A stretch of 64,000 nucleotides of DNA from CALINB01 sp938045325 (GTDB lineage: Bacteria > Pseudomonadota > Alphaproteobacteria > Rhodospirillales > CALINB01): contig JAYNQW010000014.1 of assembly GCA_038114465.1 (NCBI GenBank), forward strand, positions 1 through 64,000, in the 5' to 3' direction. Positions 27,487-37,165 of the stretch are shown piece after piece. The position numbers and the translations under genes are program-made. The notes under the pieces were generated by a model. The model was not told where the DNA came from and made no database searches. It worked only from the letters and a program-made list of their open reading frames with translations. How positions within the stretch are numbered: the stretch's first letter is position 1; every line of letters starts with the position of its first letter.

Positions 27487-29169
27487 TTACTCAATTTTTT
27501 TATTAACACGACTGACATGAACCATAGTGACGGGTTTCTTTTTTAAAGTCTCGCGAAAAGCCCGCCGGACCGCAATCCTCACGGCTTCATGAACGCTGGC
27601 ATCATCCCGCCGTTCTTTCAGAGGCAGCCTTTTGACGGCCGCTTCGGCTATATCGGGGATCATCAAATCGAAATCCTTATCTTCGTCTTCTAGCAATCCG
27701 ACAGTCGATATCAGCGGATCTGCCAGGAATTTTCCATTTGAATCCAGTGTAATCGAAACCGTAACCACGCCATTATAGAGCGCACGCTGACGGCTGCGCA
27801 TTAAAGAACCGTCAATCGGTACCACCCGATTGCCCTCCAGCATCAAACGCCCCGACGGCACAGAATCAACAATACCGGATTCCCCCGGCCCCAGCCGGAT
27901 CAACGAGCCGTTTTCCGGCACATGAACCGTTCGCACCTGACATGTTTTAGCTAGCTTTGCGTGTTCATGAAGATGGCGGGTTTCGCCGTGAACCGGTATC
28001 GAAACCTGCGGCCGAATGTAATCGTACATTTGCACCAACTCATCCCGGTTCGGGTGACCTGACACATGAACAAATGCTTCGTCCTCGGTAATTACGTCTA
28101 TTTTCCGCCTGGCGAGTTCATTATGAACCCTGCTGATGGGAATCTCATTTCCCGGTATGATTTTCGAGGAACAGATAACCGTGTCGCCCTGGGATATGGA
28201 AACACGCGGATGATCGCCGCTCGCGATCCGCGACAGTGCCGCGCGTGGCTCACCCTGGCTACCGGTGCAGATGATCAAGCATCTATCCTCTGGTAAATAT
28301 CCAGCGTCTTCTTCATCCAGAAACGCCGGTACATCGCGTAAATAACCGTTTTCACGGGCCGCCTCGACAAACCGTTTTAAAGAACGACCGGCAAGGACGA
28401 CATCACGGCCGTTTGCTTGCGCGGCTTTTGCAATGGTTTCGAGCCGCGCGACATTCGATGCAAAACACGTGACCAACACCCGCTGGGTACATTTTGAGAT
28501 GATATCTTGAAGACTGCTCAACAAATCCTCTTCCGAGCCGGATGTCCCCGGCTGAAACACGTTAGTCGAGTCGCACACGATGGCAAGCACCCCGTCATCG
28601 CCGACACGACGCAAAGCCGCCTCGTCCGTAACCTCACCGATAACGGGGCCAGGATCCAGTTTCCAGTCCCCCGTATGCATCACAGTGCCAACCGGTGTTC
28701 GAATGGCGATGGCGTTAGGCTCCGGTATGGAATGCGTGAGTGTGATCAATTCCAAATCAAATTCACCAATCGAGAACCGCCCGCTGAGCTCAATTTCATG
28801 AATTGGAACCTCATCGAGGAGTCCGGCTTCATGAAGTTTCCGTTTTAATATCGACACCGTAAACGGCGTCGCGTAAATCGGGCACCTTAACCGTTCCCAA
28901 AGATAAGGTACCGCGCCTAAGTGATCTTCATGGGCATGGGTTAACACCAACGCATCGAGGCGTTCTCGCCGTTCGACGATATAACCGGGGTCCGGCATAA
29001 TGACATCCACGCCCGGCGGAAAACCGTCGCCAAAGGTGACGCCCAAATCGACCATAATCCACCGGTACTGATCCGGCAGACCATAGCCGTACAAATTTAA
29101 GTTCATACCGATCTCGCCAGCTCCGCCTAATGGCAGGAATACGAGTTCATCGGCCTTCTTGCGTGTCAT
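27487..29169 (-). CDS. rnj: Ribonuclease J
   Basis: Metallo-beta-lactamase-fold RNase with 5' exonuclease and endonuclease activity, used for rRNA and mRNA processing in alphaproteobacteria. The 560-residue protein has the zinc motif LTHAHEDHLGAVPYL near residue 75, LTLTHSIPEPNAIAI, MHTGDWKLDP, the beta-CASP motif SGHPNRDELVQMYDYIRPQ and HGETRHL. It lies directly after coaX; their ends touch. Confidence 0.95.
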   Translation of the reverse strand: MTRKKADELVFLPLGGAGEIGMNLNLYGYGLPDQYRWIMVDLGVTFGDGFPPGVDVIMPDPGYIVERRERLDALVLTHAHEDHLGAVPYLWERLRCPIYATPFTVSILKRKLHEAGLLDEVPIHEIELSGRFSIGEFDLELITLTHSIPEPNAIAIRTPVGTVMHTGDWKLDPGPVIGEVTDEAALRRVGDDGVLAIVCDSTNVFQPGTSGSEEDLLSSLQDIISKCTQRVLVTCFASNVARLETIAKAAQANGRDVVLAGRSLKRFVEAARENGYLRDVPAFLDEEDAGYLPEDRCLIICTGSQGEPRAALSRIASGDHPRVSISQGDTVICSSKIIPGNEIPISRVHNELARRKIDVITEDEAFVHVSGHPNRDELVQMYDYIRPQVSIPVHGETRHLHEHAKLAKTCQVRTVHVPENGSLIRLGPGESGIVDSVPSGRLMLEGNRVVPIDGSLMRSRQRALYNGVVTVSITLDSNGKFLADPLISTVGLLEDEDKDFDLMIPDIAEAAVKRLPLKERRDDASVHEAVRIAVRRAFRETLKKKPVTMVHVSRVNKKIE

Positions 29170-29940
29170 TTAGGCGTTTCGTTTGTGAATGAGGTAAAGC
29201 CCTTTGAGCGTCAAGTCCGGATCAGCGGCGGAAATGCAGTCAGTCGCGTTTAAAAAGAACGATGCCAGCCCCCCGGTTGCAACAACGTTCATTTTAGCAC
29301 CGAATTCTTCTTCGATACGCCGAACCATGCCCTCAATCATGCTGACATAGCCCCAAAAAATACCGGATTTCATCGCCGGCACTGTGCTTTTACCGATAAC
29401 CGAATCCGGTTTACTGACGGCTACGCGTGGCAATTGCGCCGCCGCCTGATGCAAGGCTTCCAATGATAAATTAATACCCGGCGCTATAACCCCGCCATAG
29501 TAATTACCATTTTGATCAATGACATCAAATGTTGTCGCCGTGCCGAAATCGAGAATGATTAACGGGCCGCCATGTGCATCATGCGCTGCGATAGCGTTTA
29601 CAAGACGGTCCGAGCCCACTTCGCTCGGGTGATCGACCAAAACGTCTATACCAAGGTCAATATTGGCGTCACCAATCGTTAATGGATCGCAAGAAAAATA
29701 CCGCTGACAAAGACTTTTCAAAGAAAACAACGTCGCCGGAACAACAGTCGCAATAATAGCGGCGTCGATATCGCTTCGTTTTAATCCGTTCTCTTCCATT
29801 AATTGCGATAGCCAAACACTATATTCATCGGCTGTGCGATCGGCATTGGTCGACGCGCGCCATTCACCACGTTTCTCGCCGTCATCATCAAAGATGGCAA
29901 AAACGATGTTGGTGTTTCCTGAATCAATGGCAAGCAACAT
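29170..29940 (-). CDS. coaX: Type III pantothenate kinase
   Basis: First step of coenzyme A synthesis. The 256-residue protein has the ASKHA-fold phosphate motifs LLAIDSGNTNIVFAIFD at the N-terminus, VGSDRLVNAIAAH in the middle, and LDFGTATTFDVID. CoaX needs a monovalent cation and is not feedback-inhibited by CoA. It lies between birA (6 bases upstream) and rnj. Confidence 0.95.
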   Translation of the reverse strand: MLLAIDSGNTNIVFAIFDDDGEKRGEWRASTNADRTADEYSVWLSQLMEENGLKRSDIDAAIIATVVPATLFSLKSLCQRYFSCDPLTIGDANIDLGIDVLVDHPSEVGSDRLVNAIAAHDAHGGPLIILDFGTATTFDVIDQNGNYYGGVIAPGINLSLEALHQAAAQLPRVAVSKPDSVIGKSTVPAMKSGIFWGYVSMIEGMVRRIEEEFGAKMNVVATGGLASFFLNATDCISAADPDLTLKGLYLIHKRNA

Positions 29941-29946
29941 GCCCGA

Positions 29947-30732
29947 TTAATCCGCTATTTGTCGAACCGATGGGTCGAAGTAAACATCACCCGCGGCAAT
30001 ATGTCGACGGTTCCCGTGATCGTTAAGGATTAAAGAACCCTGCGGATCAAGGGTTTCAAAGACACCGGAATACGTTTCCGTCGCCAGACGAACCGTCGCC
30101 GTTTCACCAAAACCAAAGGCCTTGTCGAGCCAGGCTTGGCGAATTGTTTGAAACCCCTCGGTCAGCCAGATGGCATACCAACGCGAAAATTGATCGCACA
30201 ACATTTCAAGAAAGCTCTCGGTACTGACGTCACTCAAACCCTCTGCTTTTAGCGATGTCGCCTGAAATTCAGTATTAGTGGGAAAATGTTCGATATTGAC
30301 ACCGATACCAGCAACGATGCTGGCTTGGTCATGGTTGTTACGGGGAATCATTTCAAGAAGAATTCCTGAGGCTTTTTTACCACCAATCAAAACATCATTG
30401 GGCCATTTGCATTGAACATGATTGGCGATGTTTTGATTCTGAAATTGCTTATCTATTGTTTTCGCAACACTAACAGCTAAAACAAAACTCAACTGCGATG
30501 CTTCATGGACCGGACGATCGGGCTTCAGGATAAACGAGCAATATAGATTTCCTGGATCTGAGACCCATGACCGGCCGCGCCGGCCATGACCTTGTTCTTG
30601 GGATTGAGCCCAGACCAGGGTGCCGTGCGCCGCACCGGTTTCAGCAAGACGTTTGGCTTCCTCATTGGTACTATCAATGGAATCGTAGGCAATGAGAGAA
30701 AACAATCCAGGCAGCTGGAGGTCGTTCATCAT
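29947..30732 (-). CDS. birA: Biotin-[acetyl-CoA-carboxylase] ligase, monofunctional
   Basis: Attaches biotin to biotin-dependent carboxylases. The 261-residue protein has the biotin and ATP loop QGHGRRGRSWVSDPGNLYCS (about residues 48-67), KWPNDVLIGGKKASGIL, and a C-terminal SH3-like domain. There is no N-terminal DNA-binding domain, so it should not repress biotin genes. The start overlaps the nuoN stop by four bases (ATGA type), so it is likely part of the nuo transcript. Confidence 0.94.
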   Translation of the reverse strand: MMNDLQLPGLFSLIAYDSIDSTNEEAKRLAETGAAHGTLVWAQSQEQGHGRRGRSWVSDPGNLYCSFILKPDRPVHEASQLSFVLAVSVAKTIDKQFQNQNIANHVQCKWPNDVLIGGKKASGILLEMIPRNNHDQASIVAGIGVNIEHFPTNTEFQATSLKAEGLSDVSTESFLEMLCDQFSRWYAIWLTEGFQTIRQAWLDKAFGFGETATVRLATETYSGVFETLDPQGSLILNDHGNRRHIAAGDVYFDPSVRQIAD

Positions 30733-32222
30733 CCAGCGAACAAAGCTTTCGCAGCCATTTGTGCGCTATTTAGCAGCGGGCCGGGGAAAGCAAAAAATAA
30801 CAAGACGGCAATACTCGTGCCAGCCAAAACCCAACGGATTTCAGGGCCAATGGATTGATCCAAAGGCTCAACGACATCATCAAAATACATCACCTTAATG
30901 ATCCGAAGATAATAAAAGGCGGCAACGACGCTGCTTAAAACGCCGATAACGGCCAGCAAATAAAGCTCGGCCTCGATCGCGGCGAGGAAAATGTAGAGTT
31001 TACCGAAGAATCCGGCCAGCGGCGGAATGCCGGCCATTGAAAACATAAATATGGCAAAGGCAAAGGCCAGCATTGGATGGGTTTTCGATAATCCAGCCAA
31101 GTCATCAATGTCTTCGACCATACGATGACTTTGACGCATGCAAAGGATGCATGCAAAGGTACCGATGCTCATGACAAGATAGATCGCCATGTAAATTAAT
31201 ACGCCCCGGACACCAACCTCATTACCGACGGCAATACCGATTAAGGCATACCCGACATGACCGATTGAGCTGTAGGCCATCAGCCGTTTAATATTGCGTT
31301 GGTTGATCGCAGCAAAAGCGCCGAGCACCATTGACGCCAAGGAGATAAAGACAATGATTTGCTGCCATTGTGCCAAAAGGTCGCCAAAGGGCCCGATCAT
31401 GACACGCAGGAATAGCGCTATGGCCGCGAGCTTTGGTCCAACAGCAAAAAAAGCGGTGACCGGTGTCGGGGCGCCCTCATAAACATCCGGCGTCCACATA
31501 TGAAACGGCACGGCCGAAACTTTGAAGGCAAGGCCCGCTATGATAAAGACAAGCCCGAAGATAAGTCCGACACCAGGTGCCTGCCCTTGCTGTTCGGCAA
31601 AGAAAATCGCAAGCTGGGTGAAATTCGTCGTGCCGGTAAAGCCATAAACCAACGAGCTGCCGTAGAGCAGCATGCCTGAAGCGAGCGCGCCCAGGACAAA
31701 GTATTTAAGCCCCGCCTCTGTAGAACGGGTATCTTCCCGCTGAAACGCGGCTAGCACGTATAACGACAAGCTAAGCATCTCAAGGCCAAGATAGAGAGAG
31801 ATCAAATCATTGGCCGAGATCATCATCATCATGCCGATACTGGCAAACAGGACCAGCACGCAAAACTCGTATCGGGCAATGCCATGACTTTCGAGGTACC
31901 GTTGCGCAATGACCAAGGTCAGCGCCGAAGCAATCAAAACAAAAAATTTAAAAAAGACCGCGAATGGATCCGTAATAAAGAGCTCATTGAATACGATCAT
32001 GCGCCCGCCGGAAACGACCGGCCATAACAGCACCAACGTCAGCAATAGCGTTAAAATTCCAAGGTTGGTCACCATCCGGGAATTTTTGGCTTCCGTTTCG
32101 ACTTCTTTGCTTTTTACACCGACATTTTGGAAGACACCGAGCATCAACAACGCCATGGCTACGGTTACCAGAAATAATTCTGGTATCGCCGGTGCTAAGT
32201 TGGGGATCGATGCGGGTAACAT
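30729..32222 (-). CDS. nuoN: NADH dehydrogenase I subunit N
   Basis: Proton-pumping antiporter-like membrane subunit of complex I. The 497-residue protein has about 14 spans, with the conserved Glu in YLGLEMLSLSLYVLAAFQ, the broken-helix Lys region FKVSAVPFHMWTPDVYEGAP and KRLMAYSSIGHVGYALIG. It is the last nuo gene and overlaps birA. Confidence 0.96.
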   Translation of the reverse strand: MLPASIPNLAPAIPELFLVTVAMALLMLGVFQNVGVKSKEVETEAKNSRMVTNLGILTLLLTLVLLWPVVSGGRMIVFNELFITDPFAVFFKFFVLIASALTLVIAQRYLESHGIARYEFCVLVLFASIGMMMMISANDLISLYLGLEMLSLSLYVLAAFQREDTRSTEAGLKYFVLGALASGMLLYGSSLVYGFTGTTNFTQLAIFFAEQQGQAPGVGLIFGLVFIIAGLAFKVSAVPFHMWTPDVYEGAPTPVTAFFAVGPKLAAIALFLRVMIGPFGDLLAQWQQIIVFISLASMVLGAFAAINQRNIKRLMAYSSIGHVGYALIGIAVGNEVGVRGVLIYMAIYLVMSIGTFACILCMRQSHRMVEDIDDLAGLSKTHPMLAFAFAIFMFSMAGIPPLAGFFGKLYIFLAAIEAELYLLAVIGVLSSVVAAFYYLRIIKVMYFDDVVEPLDQSIGPEIRWVLAGTSIAVLLFFAFPGPLLNSAQMAAKALFAG

Positions 32223-32237
32223 GGTGGCTTCCTCTAT

Positions 32238-33749
32238 TTATTGGGCTGCGAGCATGGCGCCGCTCGCGGACTGGGCCACTTTCATTTGTTGAACAAGATT
32301 CTCGACCGAAACGTGCATAACATCGAGGAACGAGCTGGGGTAAATCCCCATCCAAAATACGAGAATGATGAGAGGCGCAAACACGGCGATCTCCCGAGGA
32401 CTCAAGTCCTTTATCTTCTTAAGATTATCTTTTGTGAGCTCGCCGAAGATCACTCGCCGATAGAGATACAGCATGTAAGCAGCACCAAGGATGACGCCCG
32501 TCGCGATCAAGGCGCAAACCCAAGCATTCACTTGAAAAACGCCGACTAGGACTAAGATCTCGCCGACAAAACCACCCGTTCCCGGCAGGCCGACCGAAGC
32601 CAACATAAATATCATAAAGCCAAGAGCGTACACCGGCATCCGGTATACAAGCCCGCCGTAAGTCGCAATGTCTCGCGAATGCAAACGGTCATAAACCACG
32701 CCAACGACCAAGAACAAAGCCGCCGACACGATACCGTGGCTCAGCATTTGATAAATGCCCCCTTCGATGCCCTGAACATTCAAGGTAAACACACCGACCG
32801 TGACGAAGCCCATATGGGCAACCGAAGAATAAGCAATGAGTTTTTTCATATCTTCCTGCGCCAAAGCGACAAGCGAGGTGTAAATCACCGCAATGACACT
32901 GAGGGTAAAAATCAGCGGTGCAAACTCAACCGTTGCATCAGGAAACATCGGCAGTGAAAAACGTATGAATCCATAACCGCCGAATTTCAGTAAGACACCA
33001 GCCAAAATAACCGAACCCGCCGTCGGTGCTTCCACGTGGGCATCCGGCAACCAGGTATGAACCGGCCACATCGGCACCTTCACGGCGAAGGAGGCGAAAA
33101 ACGCCAACCATAGCCAGGTTTGCATGCCGACCGGGAAACTATACTTCATGAGTGTCGGGATATCCGTCGTGCCCGCCTTGAAGAACATGGCGAGAATGGC
33201 CAGCAGCATGAGAACCGAGCCAAGCAATGTATAAAGGAAGAATTTAAAGGATGAATATACCCGGCGCGGCCCACCCCAGACGCCAATAACCAAGAACATT
33301 GGAATCAGCACGCCTTCGAAGAATATATAGAAGACGATTAAATCCAGCGCGCAGAACATGCCGACCATCATGGTTTCCATCACCAAAAAGGCGATCATGT
33401 ATTCTTTCACGCGAACTTTAATGGATTCCCAGCTCGCCAAAACACAGATCGGCGTCAGCAACGTCGTCAGAAGCACAAACAGCATCGAAATGCCGTCGAG
33501 CCCCATATGATAGGAGATATTGAAGCCTGGCATCCATTCGACACGCTCCACGAATTGGAACGCCGATGTTGAACGGTCAAATTGGAACCAAATAATCAGT
33601 GACAGTAAAAACGTGATAACGGACGTCCAGAGCGCAACGTTGCGCGTATTCCGAATGACCGTTTCTTCATCGCCACGAATGGTGAGAATAAATAGTGCCC
33701 CGACCAGCGGCAGGAACGTGATAAGCGAAAGTAAGGGGATTTCTGCCAT
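32238..33749 (-). CDS. nuoM: NADH dehydrogenase I subunit M
   Basis: Second antiporter-like proton channel of complex I, 503 residues, about 14 spans. Seen: YIFFEGVLIPMFLVIGVWGG (conserved Glu of helix 5), PMWPVHTWLPDAHVEAPTAG and KKLIAYSSVAHMGFVTVG. It lies between nuoL (4 bases) and nuoN (15 bases). Confidence 0.96.
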   Translation of the reverse strand: MAEIPLLSLITFLPLVGALFILTIRGDEETVIRNTRNVALWTSVITFLLSLIIWFQFDRSTSAFQFVERVEWMPGFNISYHMGLDGISMLFVLLTTLLTPICVLASWESIKVRVKEYMIAFLVMETMMVGMFCALDLIVFYIFFEGVLIPMFLVIGVWGGPRRVYSSFKFFLYTLLGSVLMLLAILAMFFKAGTTDIPTLMKYSFPVGMQTWLWLAFFASFAVKVPMWPVHTWLPDAHVEAPTAGSVILAGVLLKFGGYGFIRFSLPMFPDATVEFAPLIFTLSVIAVIYTSLVALAQEDMKKLIAYSSVAHMGFVTVGVFTLNVQGIEGGIYQMLSHGIVSAALFLVVGVVYDRLHSRDIATYGGLVYRMPVYALGFMIFMLASVGLPGTGGFVGEILVLVGVFQVNAWVCALIATGVILGAAYMLYLYRRVIFGELTKDNLKKIKDLSPREIAVFAPLIILVFWMGIYPSSFLDVMHVSVENLVQQMKVAQSASGAMLAAQ

Positions 33750-33753
33750 AACC

Positions 33754-35712
33754 TTAGCTCACCAATGTAAAGAGATAGAAAGTGATCAACACGACAACGC
33801 CAATCAGCATGGCGAAGGCATAGTGATAGAGATATCCACTTTGTAGCGCGCCTGCTTTCTTCGCAACGGATTGGGTGGTTGACGCGATACCGTCCGGGCC
33901 GATCCCGTCGATAATATCACCGTCACCGGTTTTCCAAAGCCCCCGGCCCAACCGGAATGCCGGACGAACAAACAGGGCATCGTACAATTCGTCGAAGTAC
34001 CATTTGTTGAGCAGGAATTGATAAAGCTTTTGAAAACGCGCCGCGATACGGGACGGCAGATCCGGTGCCATCACATAGAGAACAACCGCAAGGCCGATGC
34101 CCGCCGCACCGACAACCAGCGGCGATAATTTAACCCATAAGGGGACATCATGCGCCTTTTCAAGCGCGGTGTGTTCGGGGGAGACAAAGATCGCCGAAAG
34201 CCAGAAGTCGCTGGCACCCTGCCCGACAAAGGCTTCATAACCAATGTAACCGGCAAAACAAGCTCCGGTGGCAAGCAACATTAAAGGAATTAACATGACT
34301 TTCGGTGATTCATGCACATGCGCCATCACCGTTTCGTCAGCGCGCGGCGTACCATGGAAAGTCATAAACAACAAACGCCATGAGTAAAACGCGGTCATGA
34401 AAGCTGCCAAAATCCCCAGCCAGAATGCGTAGTAGCCAACACCGGATTCGGCTGCGTATGCCGCTTCTAAAATAATATCTTTTGAATAGAAGCCGGCGAA
34501 TGGCCAGACACCGGCCAGAGCTAATGAGCCGATCCACATGACCGCATATGTGACCGGCACCATCTTCCAAATGCCACCCATTTTACGCATGTCCTGCTCA
34601 TCGGACATGGCATGAATGACGGAACCCGCGCCCAAGAACAGTAAGGCTTTAAAGAATGCGTGGGTCATGAGATGAAACACACCGGCTGAGTACGCCGAAA
34701 CACCGCACGCGAAAAACATGTAACCAAGTTGTGAGCAGGTCGAATAAGCAATAACGCGTTTGATGTCGTTTTGCACACACCCGATGGTCGCTGCAAAAAA
34801 CGCGGTCGATGCGCCGACAATGGTAACTGTGGCCAAGGCGACATCGGAAAACTCGAACAGCGGCGATAGCCGCGCCACCATAAAGACGCCGGCGGTCACC
34901 ATGGTAGCAGCATGGATGAGCGCAGAAACCGGTGTCGGACCTTCCATCGCATCAGGCAGCCACGTATGCAGGCCCAATTGAGCGGATTTACCCATGGCGC
35001 CGACGAACAATAACAAGCAAATAATCGTGAGGGCGTGGAACTCGGTGCCAAAGATGTTCAGCGTCGCACCGGCTTTTCCTGGAGCGGCGGCAAAAATCGT
35101 ATCGAGATTGATGGACTGGAATAGCATAAAGGTCGCGAAGATACCGAGCGCGAATCCGAAATCGCCGACCCGGTTGACCAAAAACGCCTTAATCGCAGCG
35201 GCATTTGCCGACGGCCGGTCATACCAAAAACCGATGAGCAAGTAAGATGCAAGCCCAACCCCTTCCCAGCCGAAGAAGAGTTGAACCAAGTTATCCGCCG
35301 TCACCAGCATCAACATAAAAAATGTAAACAGACTCAGGTAACAAAAGAACCGCGGACGGGCCGGATCGTGATGCATATAACCGATGGAATAGACATGAAT
35401 GATGGCCGAAATGTTACAAACCACCAGCAGCATTACCGCGGTTAGTGTGTCGAGCTTCAGGGCCCAAGAAATTTCAAAAGCACCTGAATCAATCCAGGTG
35501 AACCAATGAACTGTACGGACATTGTCTTGAAAGACGACATCATAAAAAACATAGATAGCGCAGGCAGCCGATAAAATCATAGCGCCGCAGGAAATGAGAT
35601 AAGCCGTGCGTTCGGTTTTTTCCTTCGCGACATCGTCTTCGGGCGTCACAAACGACAAACACCCGGCGATAAAAGAGCCAATCAGCGGAAGAAGGACACA
35701 AAGTGTTGCCAT
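33754..35712 (-). CDS. nuoL: NADH dehydrogenase I subunit L
   Basis: Distal antiporter-like subunit of complex I with a long lateral helix that braces the membrane arm. The 652-residue protein shows LFFGWEGVGLASYLLIGFWY, LGLHTWLPDAMEGPTPVSAL and KRVIAYSTCSQLGYMFFACG, and a C-terminal extension fitting the lateral helix. The length is normal. It lies six bases after nuoK. Confidence 0.96.
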   Translation of the reverse strand: MATLCVLLPLIGSFIAGCLSFVTPEDDVAKEKTERTAYLISCGAMILSAACAIYVFYDVVFQDNVRTVHWFTWIDSGAFEISWALKLDTLTAVMLLVVCNISAIIHVYSIGYMHHDPARPRFFCYLSLFTFFMLMLVTADNLVQLFFGWEGVGLASYLLIGFWYDRPSANAAAIKAFLVNRVGDFGFALGIFATFMLFQSINLDTIFAAAPGKAGATLNIFGTEFHALTIICLLLFVGAMGKSAQLGLHTWLPDAMEGPTPVSALIHAATMVTAGVFMVARLSPLFEFSDVALATVTIVGASTAFFAATIGCVQNDIKRVIAYSTCSQLGYMFFACGVSAYSAGVFHLMTHAFFKALLFLGAGSVIHAMSDEQDMRKMGGIWKMVPVTYAVMWIGSLALAGVWPFAGFYSKDIILEAAYAAESGVGYYAFWLGILAAFMTAFYSWRLLFMTFHGTPRADETVMAHVHESPKVMLIPLMLLATGACFAGYIGYEAFVGQGASDFWLSAIFVSPEHTALEKAHDVPLWVKLSPLVVGAAGIGLAVVLYVMAPDLPSRIAARFQKLYQFLLNKWYFDELYDALFVRPAFRLGRGLWKTGDGDIIDGIGPDGIASTTQSVAKKAGALQSGYLYHYAFAMLIGVVVLITFYLFTLVS

Positions 35713-35717
35713 GCGGC

Positions 35718-36029
35718 TTAACCTTTCATCACATTCACGTCTTCAACCGCAATGGAGCCACGATTACGGAAAAAGATAACAAGAATGGCAAGCCCGACGG
35801 CGGCCTCAGCGGCAGCAACGGTCAGCACAAACATCGCGAACACCTGGCCGACCAAGTCATTAAGTTCGGCGGAGAATGCAACGAAATTAATATTCACGGC
35901 GAGCAACATCAGTTCGACTGACATCAGGATAATAATGACATTCTTCCGGTTCAGGAAAATGCCGAAAATCCCAAGCGCAAACAGGATTGCCGCAACAGTC
36001 AGATAATGAGCGAGGCCGACTTCTAACAT
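35718..36029 (-). CDS. nuoK: NADH dehydrogenase I subunit K
   Basis: Small three-span subunit of the complex I membrane arm, homologue of mitochondrial ND4L. The 103-residue protein has the conserved membrane Glu in MSVELMLLAVN (helix 2) and in AAAEAAVGLAIL (helix 3). It overlaps nuoJ by one base (TAATG). Confidence 0.96.
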   Translation of the reverse strand: MLEVGLAHYLTVAAILFALGIFGIFLNRKNVIIILMSVELMLLAVNINFVAFSAELNDLVGQVFAMFVLTVAAAEAAVGLAILVIFFRNRGSIAVEDVNVMKG

Positions 36030-36643
36030 TAGACCCCCTCACCCGGCTTAATTTGACGCACTTCGATCGTATCTTCCGGACGGCGTTTCAATTGATCGGA
36101 AATACGCTGACGGCGAACACCATCGCGGCGGCGGAACGTCAATACAATGGCGCCGATCATGGCGATTAAAAGAATAATACCGGCGGCCTGGAACAAATAA
36201 ACATAATGCGTGTAAATCAACTCACCCAAGGCATGCGTGTTCGGCAGCAATTCCGGTGACGGCATGGGTGCCGCACCTTTTTTTGCCGCGACCGGTGAAA
36301 TCACCCAGCCGCCGACAACAACAAGCAACTCAATAAGTAATATCAGGCCGATCAAGCCGCCAATCGGCAGATATTGCAAAAAGCCTTCGCGCAATTCCGC
36401 AAAATTAATATCCAGCATCATCACGACAAAAAGAAACAGCACGCCGACTGCACCGACATAGACAACAACCAAAATCATCGCCAGGAACTCGGCCCCCAGC
36501 AGCACGAACAATCCGCCGGCGTTAAAAAACGTCAGGATTAAAAACAGCACTGAATGCACGGGATTTCGCGCCGAGATAACCATCACGGCCGAAGCCACGG
36601 CGATCGTCGCGAAAAGGTAAAATGCGAGCGACTGTATAATCAT
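36029..36643 (-). CDS. nuoJ: NADH dehydrogenase I subunit J
   Basis: ND6 homologue of complex I, five membrane spans, 204 residues. The conserved third helix around VVYVGAVGVLFLFVVMMLDI is present. The C-terminus after the last span is long and basic (RRRDGVRRQRISDQLKRRPE), as in other alphaproteobacteria. Confidence 0.95.
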   Translation of the reverse strand: MIIQSLAFYLFATIAVASAVMVISARNPVHSVLFLILTFFNAGGLFVLLGAEFLAMILVVVYVGAVGVLFLFVVMMLDINFAELREGFLQYLPIGGLIGLILLIELLVVVGGWVISPVAAKKGAAPMPSPELLPNTHALGELIYTHYVYLFQAAGIILLIAMIGAIVLTFRRRDGVRRQRISDQLKRRPEDTIEVRQIKPGEGV

Positions 36644-36667
36644 TACTGTTTCCTCATGGCCACACCC

Positions 36668-37156
36668 CTAACGATAGGGAGCATCCATGCGTAACCTTTC
36701 AGCTATTTCAGTTTCCCAACGCTCGCCATTCGCCAGCAAGCGGTCTTTATCATATAAAAGTTCTTCACGGGTTTCCGTCGCGAATTCGAAATTCGGCCCT
36801 TCAACAATGGCGTCGACAGGGCAAGCTTCTTCACAAAAACCGCAATAAATACACTTCACCATATCGATATCGTAGCGGGTCGTGCGGCGGCTATCGTCAT
36901 CACGCGGCTCGGCTTCAATCGTAATCGCTTGGGCCGGGCAAATCGCTTCACAAAGTTTACAGGCAATGCAACGCTCTTCACCATTCGGATACCGCCTCAG
37001 CGCGTGCTCGCCACGGAAGCGTGGGCTCAATGGACCTTTTTCATAAGGATAATTCAGAGTCACGCTTGGCTTGAACATGTAACGCAATGTCAGCGCCATG
37101 CCTGAGATCAATTCCCAAAGAAGAAATGTTCGTGCGCCGCGATCAATAAAACTCAT
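36668..37156 (-). CDS. nuoI: NADH dehydrogenase I subunit I
   Basis: Ferredoxin-like subunit with two [4Fe-4S] clusters (N6a and N6b) on the path to quinone. The 162-residue protein has Cys 63, 66, 69 and 73, then Cys 102, 105, 108 and 112, in the two expected C-x2-C-x2-C-x3-C motifs, after an N-terminal membrane-contact helix. It lies 24 bases before nuoJ and 9 after nuoH. Confidence 0.97.
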   Translation of the reverse strand: MSFIDRGARTFLLWELISGMALTLRYMFKPSVTLNYPYEKGPLSPRFRGEHALRRYPNGEERCIACKLCEAICPAQAITIEAEPRDDDSRRTTRYDIDMVKCIYCGFCEEACPVDAIVEGPNFEFATETREELLYDKDRLLANGERWETEIAERLRMDAPYR

Positions 37157-37165
37157 GACGACAAC